From SZUA-186 sp041552135 (GTDB lineage: Bacteria > Pseudomonadota > Gammaproteobacteria > UBA9214), in the NCBI GenBank assembly GCA_041552135.1, contig JBFELL010000027.1, positions 1 to 23,044 of the forward strand: DNA of 23,044 bases, read 5' to 3'. This document shows, one piece after another, positions 15,834 to 21,584 of this stretch. Positions within the stretch are counted from its first letter, which is position 1. Each line of letters starts with the position of its first letter. A program made the translations under genes and the position numbers. The notes beneath the pieces are model-generated. The model was given only the letters and a program-made list of their open reading frames with translations. It had not been told where the DNA came from and made no database searches.

Positions 15834-18083
15834 TCAGTTAGCGACGGTCAGCCAGCCGGAGAAGTGTTCCACGGACAGTGGTTTGCTGATGTGGTATCCC
15901 TGGGCCGCGTCACAACCGAGATTGTTCAGCATGTCCCAGGCCATGCCGTTTTCGACACCCTCGGCCACCACCTTGTAACCCAGGTTGTGGCCGAGTTCGA
16001 TGATTGACTGGACGATGGCAATGTCCTGCTTGTCGAATGCCACGTCGATGATGAACGACTGGTCGATCTTGAGTGTATGGATGGGCAGGCGCTTCAGGTA
16101 GGACAGGGACGAGTAGCCGGTCCCGAAATCATCAATGGCGACAGCCACACCACTGTCACTCAGTGCCGAGAGCACGCTGGCCGCCCGATCGAGATCCAGC
16201 ATCAGGGTTGCTTCGGTGATCTCGACCTCGAGACAGTCGCCATCGACATTGGCTTCCCGCAGGGCGGTCTGTATCTTTTCCAGCAGTCGCGGGTTCTGGA
16301 AAGACCTTGCCGAGACATTCACCGAAACCGGCACCCGGCTGCCATCGTAGGACCATTGCTTGCACTGGCGCAGCGCGGTTATCAGCACCCAGTCGGTAAT
16401 GGGCGAAATCATGCCCAGCTGTTCCGCCACAGGGATAATCCGCTGCGGCAGGACCATGCCCTCCTGGGGGTGCTGCCAGCGCAACAGCGCCTCGGCACCG
16501 GAGAGCCGGGAGGTCTGCAGATCCACCTGTGGCTGGTAAAAGAGTTCGAACTCGCCATTATCCAGTGCGCCCTGTATCTGGCCCGAGTAGCGCAGCTGCT
16601 CTGCCGGGCTGACATCGCTGACGGGATCGTAAAACTGGTATGGCAGCCCGTTGCGCTTGGCGCGATACATCGCGCTTTCGGCATTCGTCAGCAGGGTTTC
16701 ATCATTGGTACCGTGATCGGGAAAACATGACACGCCGAGGGTGATATTGACGCACAACTGCTTTTTGCTGCAATTGAAAGGCACGTCAAAGCAGTCGAGT
16801 ATCTGGGTAATGACACGCTCGCTGGCGGCCCTGGCATCATTGACAGGTTGCAGCAGGATGCCGAACTGGTCACCGCCAAGACGCGCCAGGGAATCCGACT
16901 CGCGTACGACGGAATCCAGCCGCCCGGCGATATCACGCAACAGTCTGTCGCCGACCGAACGGCCCAGTGTGTCGTTGTACATCTTGAACTGGTTGATATC
17001 GAGCGAGATCACGGCAACCTGTGAACCCGGTACCCGGCGGGATGCCGCCAGCGCCATGCCGAGGTGGTCATTCCACAGGGCACGGTTGGGCAGGCCGGTC
17101 AGTTTGTCTGTCGTACTCAGTTGCTGGAGCTGCTTGCGTTCACGGATTTCATTGTTGATGTCCTCGAGCAGGCAATACATCTGGATTACGCGACCGCGCC
17201 GGTTCATCGACGGGTACAGCAGCAGGCGGTACCAGTGTTCAGGTGATTCGGCGAGCGTCATGCGCACCTCGGCACTGGCAGTGCCGCCGTTTACTGCCTG
17301 TTGCCAGGCATTCAGCACGAGTTCCCTGTCCTCCGCATGGGTATCCTCGAGAAACGGTACAGGCGCATCGGGCAGCGGGTCGTACAGGGCGTGCAGCTGG
17401 TAATTGGCGTACAGGATACGATTGTTTTCCACATCAACTGTCCACATCAGGTGTGGCAATCCTGCGAGCAGGTCCTCAACCTTGCGGTACTGCCCGGCGA
17501 TTTGGGCAATTTCATCCCTGGCCGTCTCCAGTGCGGCATTCCAGTAGCCCTCGAGCATGAGGCCATGGTCGCGCATGATTTGCCTGAGCAGTAACGCTTC
17601 CAGCCGGGATTTGTCTTCCTGCGTGATATCAAGCTCCCTGACGAGGCGGAAGACGTATTCGAGAAACAGCCGATACGCCCCTGCCACCCATACCGGCTTG
17701 ATGCCTTTTTGCAGATGTTTCCGCCCTGCCCCGATGAGTGCCTGTTCCCGCGAATCACCTGTGGACGGCGAGAACACGTCGAGCATCAGTTGCAGCTCGT
17801 TATGGATCAGCCCGCTGATGTCACCGCCACTGCGCTCATGCGAGTACAGCACATCCGCAATATCGGGATGGTCATACAGGTACTGGTAGTAGACCTCGGC
17901 AAAGCGCGCCGTGCCGGACGCCAGCACGGTCTTGTGGGCGTCAAGAAATCTCTGTTCCCCGGGCGTGATGTGAAGCACATAATTGTACTCCCTGGCGAAA
18001 CTGTCTTTGCCGGCAGCCCCGTGCATGCCTTCCTGATAACGCGCCCTGCTGTGCCCCCGCCTTTCTTCCTTGTTTTTTGCCAT
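15834..18083 (-). CDS. Globin-coupled PAS/GGDEF(degenerate)/EAL c-di-GMP phosphodiesterase
   Basis: Predicted heme-based gas sensor that controls c-di-GMP breakdown in the cytosol. Domains in 749 residues: globin-coupled sensor (about 30-185) with a candidate proximal heme ligand His123 in RKHLQKGIKPVWVAGAYRLF; PAS-like region (about 200-312); GGDEF domain (about 325-485); EAL domain (about 500-745). The GGDEF signature is GGDQF (403-407), so the catalytic Glu is replaced by Gln and cyclase activity is unlikely, but the RESD inhibitory-site motif (394-397) remains. The EAL domain looks active: EALLRW (531-536), SVNVSARS (587-593), EITEA (621-625), DDFGTGYSSL (651-660) and AEGVEN (707-712). 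The ATG at 18083 has a weak GATGAG site; an in-frame ATG at 18026 has a stronger AGGAAGG nearby. It lies between fleQ and flhG, suggesting motility control by oxygen or redox. Confidence 0.9.
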   Translation of the reverse strand: MAKNKEERRGHSRARYQEGMHGAAGKDSFAREYNYVLHITPGEQRFLDAHKTVLASGTARFAEVYYQYLYDHPDIADVLYSHERSGGDISGLIHNELQLMLDVFSPSTGDSREQALIGAGRKHLQKGIKPVWVAGAYRLFLEYVFRLVRELDITQEDKSRLEALLLRQIMRDHGLMLEGYWNAALETARDEIAQIAGQYRKVEDLLAGLPHLMWTVDVENNRILYANYQLHALYDPLPDAPVPFLEDTHAEDRELVLNAWQQAVNGGTASAEVRMTLAESPEHWYRLLLYPSMNRRGRVIQMYCLLEDINNEIRERKQLQQLSTTDKLTGLPNRALWNDHLGMALAASRRVPGSQVAVISLDINQFKMYNDTLGRSVGDRLLRDIAGRLDSVVRESDSLARLGGDQFGILLQPVNDARAASERVITQILDCFDVPFNCSKKQLCVNITLGVSCFPDHGTNDETLLTNAESAMYRAKRNGLPYQFYDPVSDVSPAEQLRYSGQIQGALDNGEFELFYQPQVDLQTSRLSGAEALLRWQHPQEGMVLPQRIIPVAEQLGMISPITDWVLITALRQCKQWSYDGSRVPVSVNVSARSFQNPRLLEKIQTALREANVDGDCLEVEITEATLMLDLDRAASVLSALSDSGVAVAIDDFGTGYSSLSYLKRLPIHTLKIDQSFIIDVAFDKQDIAIVQSIIELGHNLGYKVVAEGVENGMAWDMLNNLGCDAAQGYHISKPLSVEHFSGWLTVAN

Positions 18084-18370
18084 GACTCATCTTGTATCGT
18101 TATTTTAATGTGCCACAAGCGGCACAATTGCATGCCGCTCACGCATGCTTGCATCATCACGGGTCGCTTGACACATGCAACCGGTCACAGGCCATTGCAC
18201 GAACAAGCCGTGAACTGCGAACAAAGGAATTAATCGTGTATTTGATGCTCCACATTCTCGTTATTATGTATTGGCGAAAACTATCATATCCCGCGCAACT
18301 TATAAAGCCTGCGTCTGCCTCCTGCCTGTCAACGTCATTCAGTTGACACGCGACGCCGGGTACTGTTTTG
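18084..18370. other. 287-nt gap between fleQ and the globin-EAL gene
   Basis: Leader and probable promoter region of the globin-EAL gene on the minus strand, and the 3' flank of fleQ. No gene is visible. TGTGCC (18109-18114) and GGCACA (18121-18126) form a 6-bp inverted repeat about 26 nt before the start codon, and GCATGC occurs twice close by. I could not pick out a convincing sigma-70, sigma-28 or sigma-54 promoter. Confidence 0.45.
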
Positions 18371-19798
18371 TCAGGATAAGGGATTGCTGCGTTGCAGGCC
18401 GTACTTGCGCAGCTTTTCAACCAGCGTGGTACGCCGCATGCCCAGACGTTTTGCTGCATGCGCAACAACACCGCCGGATTCCTCTAGCGCCTGGCGGATG
18501 TAGTTTACCTCCAGGCTGCTGAGATGCTGCTTGAGATTCAGTCCGCCCCGGGGCAGTCTCGGATCCAGATCGTCCGAGGTCACCGGTGAACCGATCAACG
18601 CGTCGCCCAGTAATTCGGGATCGATTTGCTCGTCCAGGTGGAACGTCTCCGGCAAATCTGTAGCCTCTACCACGCTGTAGGGGTGAAGAATGGCAAGACG
18701 TTCGATGAGGTTGGCCAGTTCGCGTACATTGCCGGGCCAGTTGTACTGACACAGGGCATAGATAGCCCCGGGGGAGAGTCGAACCGAGCCGCGCTTCTCG
18801 TGCTCTATACGCCGCACCAGTTCATTGACCAGCAGGGGTATGTCCTCGATGCGCTGTGACAGCGGTGGCATCTCGATCGGGAAGACATTCAGCCGGTAAT
18901 ACAGGTCTTCGCGAAACTCCCCCGCCTTGATCGCGGCTTCCAGGTCACGGTGGGTTGCTGCGATGATCCTGACATCCGTGGTGATGGTGTCGTTCGAGCC
19001 GACGCGCTCGAAGGTACGTTCCTGCAGCACGCGCAGGATCTTCACCTGCATGGCCAGGCTCATATCGCCTATCTCGTCGAGAAACAGCGTACCCCCCTCC
19101 GCCATCTGGAAGCGGCCTTCGCGGGCGGAAATGGCACCGGTGAAGGCCCCTTTCTCATGGCCAAACAATTCCGACTCGAGCAGGTCTCCCGGTATGGCGC
19201 CGCAATTCACGGGAACGAAGGGCTTGCCGCGGCGCGAGGAGTGGTAATGCAGGTTCCTGGCAACCACTTCCTTTCCGGTGCCGGACTCTCCCAGTATAAG
19301 GACATTGGCATCACTGTCAGAGACCTGCTCGATGAGCTTGCGAACATGCTGGATCGACCGGCTGCTACCGACCAGGCTGCGGAAGAGATCGACCGGTCGG
19401 TGCGCCGCTTGGGCCGCATCCTGTGATTCCAGATAGATTTCCGCCTGGTGCAACGCGCTGGTCAGTTGTGTGTAACTTGGTGGAATCTCAAGCCGCCCGA
19501 GAATGCAGGATCCGGGATCAATCGTTACGGTGGGCTCCCTGCCCCTTTCGGTCAGCAGGTAGACAGGCAGGTCAGGGTTTTTCCGGTGTATGGCATTCAG
19601 CAGTTCAGCCAGCTTGGTGTCGGTACCCCTTGCATCGACCAGAGCGGCAAGATAATGATTGCCCTCTTCAAATGCGTCCTCCCAGTTCTGGCTGTCTACA
19701 AGGACCGGAGTCTGGTTGATAAAGCGTAGTATCGCCTGCAACTCCTGCCCGCAACCGGAATCTTCCTTGATAATCAGGACCTTGGCTTCATTCGGCAT
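18371..19798 (-). CDS. fleQ: Sigma-54-dependent flagellar master regulator FleQ
   Basis: Enhancer-binding protein that activates early flagellar operons with sigma-54 and, in Pseudomonas, switches between motility and matrix genes on binding c-di-GMP. In 475 residues: N-terminal FleQ receiver-like domain (1-125) without an obvious phosphorylation site, AAA+ domain (about 138-385), and Fis-type HTH at the C-terminus (GGVVAHAAKRLGMRRTTLVEKLRKYG). Walker A is GESGTGKE (170-177), the sigma-54 contact loop GAFTGA (217-222), Walker B LFLDEIGD (238-245). The residues linked to c-di-GMP binding in P. aeruginosa FleQ are all present: LFRS (138-141), KEVVARN (176-182) and ExxxR (326-330). AGGAAG lies 5 nt before the ATG. 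The close match along the whole length separates it from generic NtrC-type regulators. Confidence 0.95.
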   Translation of the reverse strand: MPNEAKVLIIKEDSGCGQELQAILRFINQTPVLVDSQNWEDAFEEGNHYLAALVDARGTDTKLAELLNAIHRKNPDLPVYLLTERGREPTVTIDPGSCILGRLEIPPSYTQLTSALHQAEIYLESQDAAQAAHRPVDLFRSLVGSSRSIQHVRKLIEQVSDSDANVLILGESGTGKEVVARNLHYHSSRRGKPFVPVNCGAIPGDLLESELFGHEKGAFTGAISAREGRFQMAEGGTLFLDEIGDMSLAMQVKILRVLQERTFERVGSNDTITTDVRIIAATHRDLEAAIKAGEFREDLYYRLNVFPIEMPPLSQRIEDIPLLVNELVRRIEHEKRGSVRLSPGAIYALCQYNWPGNVRELANLIERLAILHPYSVVEATDLPETFHLDEQIDPELLGDALIGSPVTSDDLDPRLPRGGLNLKQHLSSLEVNYIRQALEESGGVVAHAAKRLGMRRTTLVEKLRKYGLQRSNPLS

Positions 19799-19832
19799 GT
19801 GAGCTTCCTGGGTTTCTCCATCAATGCTTCTT

Positions 19833-19838
19833 ATTATA
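19833..19838 (-). promoter_or_regulatory. -10 element of a fleQ promoter
   Basis: On the minus strand this is a perfect TATAAT, 35 nt before the fleQ ATG, giving a leader of about 28 nt. The region 16-18 nt further upstream has no good TTGACA match, so basal activity may need an activator (Vfr-like, by analogy with Pseudomonas) or be weak. Confidence 0.45.
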
Positions 19839-20267
19839 ACCTGAAAGAATTTGCAGTTATTTCCGAAAGCGCGATCTTACCTGTGACAATAGACCAAAGT
19901 CAAAAGGCATCAGGATTCTCAAGCCACTGAAATTCAAAAGATAAGACTTGCCGCAGTGGGCTACTCCTGTTGTGCCCCGCAACAGGTATATCAAGATGTA
20001 AGTATATCAGCAGAAAAAGAATTTGCGCACAGAGAATTGCTTGAATAAGGGAATTTCTTCTGCCCTGTGCGATGTGTAACAGAGTTTGTAAGAACGGTGA
20101 GGGCGGTATCCGACACAAGTCAGTCGTGCAGTACTGTGCTCGAACGCGGGGATATGCGGGGCATTGATGTGCGTCAGCCGATGATTAGCGGCGATTATGC
20201 ACTGAAATTGACAGATACACGGACGCCATTCGTTTGTCACTTTGTGCATCCTGACACAATTCCTGCC

Positions 20268-20294
20268 TAAAAATCGGCGGCTGCATGACGATAA
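20268..20294 (+). promoter_or_regulatory. Sigma-28 (FliA-type) promoter of the FlgM-like gene
   Basis: TAAAAATC (20268-20275), an 11-nt spacer, then GACGATAA (20287-20294). The FliA consensus is TAAAGTTT-N11-GCCGATAA: the -10 matches at seven of eight positions, the -35 at TAAA plus one more, and the spacing is exact. Transcription would start near 20301, about 74 nt before the ATG of the FlgM-like gene. Confidence 0.65.
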
Positions 20295-20374
20295 CTCTAC
20301 TGAACCAGGCAGCACTGTGACCAGGGCTATATGTCTGGTAATGACCCAACAAATCAAAAGGACTGGATACAATA

Positions 20375-20539
20375 ATGCCGCAAGCCTTGTCTGATTTACA
20401 CGATCTGAACGATCAGCGCATCAAGACCATTCGTATGCTGCTTGCAGAGGATGCCTATGTCATCAACTTCGAGCACCTTGTATGCAAGGTCATCGATTTC
20501 GAAATTGCACTGGGTGAGGCCAAAAACGATCCCCGCTGA
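20375..20539 (+). CDS. FlgM-like mini anti-sigma-28 factor (C-terminal half only)
   Basis: Predicted anti-sigma factor of FliA. The 54-residue product aligns without gaps to the C-terminal half of FlgM: DLHDLNDQRIKTIR here against DLPDVNSERVAQLK in P. aeruginosa, and then EHLVCKVIDFE against DRVASKLLNFE. Residue Y28 and the ending DFE are shared with FlgM, and hydrophobic positions agree throughout. In FlgM this half binds sigma-28, while the disordered N-terminal half carries export information. Here that half is absent: a TGA lies in frame 33 nt upstream of the ATG. Normal FlgM is about 90-110 residues. A GGA stands 7 nt before the ATG. The sigma-28-type promoter upstream supports a flagellar role. 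A remnant of a longer flgM is the main alternative; I know of no other family that fits. Confidence 0.7.
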   Translation: MPQALSDLHDLNDQRIKTIRMLLAEDAYVINFEHLVCKVIDFEIALGEAKNDPR

Positions 20540-20630
20540 CCGCAGCCAGAGTTTGCACACATGACGGGGCCGCCGTGGAATCCCGACTTCCGGCATATCG
20601 CCTGTCGTGTGGCAGTCTAAACTGATGCAG

Positions 20631-20639
20631 TGCTAGAAT
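20631..20639 (+). promoter_or_regulatory. Extended -10 promoter of the tRNA-Ala/tRNA-Arg unit
   Basis: TGC followed by TAGAAT (20634-20639) forms an extended -10 element 41 nt before tRNA-Ala. The -35 region (around TGGCAG) is poor, which the TG extension could offset. A small hairpin (ACCGG/CCGGT, about 20652-20666) lies in the leader. Confidence 0.45.
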
Positions 20640-20679
20640 TGCCCACCTGAGACCGGCACACCCGGTCAATGACAGACAC

Positions 20680-20755
<76 letters not shown>

Positions 20756-20761
20756 AAAACA

Positions 20762-20783
20762 AGGCCAGGCGTATGCCTGGCCT
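20762..20783 (+). terminator. Hairpin between tRNA-Ala and tRNA-Arg
   Basis: AGGCCAGGC and GCCTGGCCT form a perfect 9-bp stem around GTAT. It follows tRNA-Ala after an A-rich stretch and is followed by GATTGGTTT, a weak T-tract. It may be a leaky terminator or a processing signal within a two-tRNA transcript. Confidence 0.55.
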
Positions 20784-20800
20784 GATTGGTTTACCCACTT

Positions 20801-20877
20801 GCCCCGGTAGCTCAGCTGGATAGAGCAAGCGCCTCCTAAGCGCTAGGTCGGACGTTCGAATCGTCTCCGGGGCGCCA
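20801..20877 (+). tRNA. tRNA-Arg (anticodon CCT)
   Basis: A 77-nt cloverleaf. The acceptor GCCCCGG pairs fully with CCGGGGC, followed by discriminator G and an encoded CCA. The anticodon stem AGCGC/GCGCT encloses CTCCTAA, anticodon CCT, reading AGG. The T arm is GGACG TTCGAAT CGTCT, with one wobble pair. The gene is intact and no integrated element follows it. Confidence 0.96.
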
Positions 20878-20885
20878 ATGCTTAT

Positions 20886-20918
20886 GCGCCCGCTCTAACC
20901 TGCGGGCGCTGCGTTTTT
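20886..20918 (+). terminator. Rho-independent terminator after tRNA-Arg
   Basis: GCGCCCGC (20886-20893) and GCGGGCGC (20902-20909) make a perfect 8-bp GC-rich stem with an 8-nt loop, followed within four bases by five T residues (20914-20918). Confidence 0.85.
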
Positions 20919-20993
20919 CAGGAAAGGCAGTCAGGTGGCAAGCGGGGTATTTGCCTGGTGATATCCGCGTCCGGCTGACAGGCCGGGCGAACT

Positions 20994-21179
20994 TCACTTC
21001 AGCCGGGACAGCTCCGAGATGAAGTCTTCGCGAGTGATTTCCTCGACACTGATATTATCCAGCCTTCTATCTGGCAGGAAACGCCGGTCGGACTTGATGA
21101 TTTCGCCATCTTCCTGACGGTAGGGAAAGCGGCAGATCTGATTATTGTCCCGGCGCTGGTTGTGTCTACGTTCCTGCAT
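20994..21179 (-). CDS. Small arginine-rich hypothetical protein
   Basis: I do not recognise the function. The 61-residue product has four Arg pairs (QERR, QRRD, SDRR, PDRR) and the cores CRFPYRQEDGEI and RRFLPDRRLDNI, then an acidic helix-like tail (VEEITREDFISELSRL). It has no membrane segment, signal peptide or cysteine pattern. GGGGGA stands 6 nt before the ATG, a good ribosome site, and a perfect TTGACA lies about 53-58 nt upstream of the ATG on the same strand, though a matching -10 is unclear. It lies alone, between the tRNA terminator on the other strand and relA upstream. The spaced basic motifs could suit contact with nucleic acid or a partner protein; that is speculation. A different-frame reading of the same stretch looks unlike protein. 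Confidence 0.65.
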   Translation of the reverse strand: MQERRHNQRRDNNQICRFPYRQEDGEIIKSDRRFLPDRRLDNISVEEITREDFISELSRLK

Positions 21180-21584
21180 TGTCGTCCCCCGCTTTTTGAT
21201 TTAACCCTAGCAGATACAAAGAGAAATTCAATGTCAATATACTGGCATTCACTGCGGGGCTTCAGACTGCGGCAAGGGCTCGCTGCCACTAATTGAGTCG
21301 CACTGATCAGGCCAAGACGGGATACGGATATATCGAAGAAAGTGATGTCGGGTGTTGGCTAACAATCACAGTGAGCGACGGGCTTATTTTCCGGAGATTT
21401 TTGTATTCACCTACACCCGCGATCCGCTGAGACAGTCCGCTCCTGTTATGGCCGTGTGGCACGATGGCGGTCGTTATTTTCTGTGTCACTGAATATGATG
21501 CCAGGCAATTGCAGGCTGGCGCTGGATTGCCCTGAAGTCGGATGCGGTCATGACATACCATGGTCTTGATTCTGCGCTGACCCT
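21180..21584. other. 405-nt gap between relA and the small arginine-rich gene
   Basis: No convincing gene. A 46-codon frame on the plus strand (GTG 21352 to TGA 21492) contains ERRAYFPEIFVFTY but lacks a good start and ribosome site. A hairpin, GCCAG (21500-21504) with CTGGC (21516-21520) around a GCAATTGC palindrome, lies 3' of relA; there is no T-run, so it is at best a weak terminator. Confidence 0.45.

Larger units (their letters stand above)
19799..20374. other. 576-nt intergenic region between fleQ and the FlgM-like gene
   Basis: Noticeably more AT-rich than the neighbouring genes. It contains the probable fleQ promoter on the minus side and a sigma-28-type promoter on the plus side, both listed separately. 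A 7-bp inverted repeat, CCTGTTG (19966-19972) with CAACAGG (19980-19986), has no T-run after it. A 38-codon open frame at 20154-20270 (MRGIDVRQPM...) has only a poor ribosome site and no recognisable family; I do not call it a gene. Confidence 0.5.

Noticed and set aside
18109..18126. TGTGCC/GGCACA repeat considered as part of a sigma-54 promoter for the globin-EAL gene.
   Set aside because: No TTGC element occurs at the required distance on the minus strand.
20154..20270. 38-codon open frame (MRGIDVRQPM...) just before the FlgM-like gene, considered as the missing N-terminal half of FlgM.
   Set aside because: It does not resemble FlgM N-termini, ends inside the putative -35 element, has a poor ribosome site, and no simple frameshift joins it to the short gene.
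20801..21300. tRNA-Arg as a possible attachment site of an integrated element.
   Set aside because: No integrase, no repeat of the tRNA 3' end, and ordinary chromosomal genes follow.
21352..21492. 46-codon frame with ERRAYFP, considered as a PilZ fragment or small gene.
   Set aside because: GTG start without a good ribosome site, and the resemblance to PilZ is limited to a few residues.
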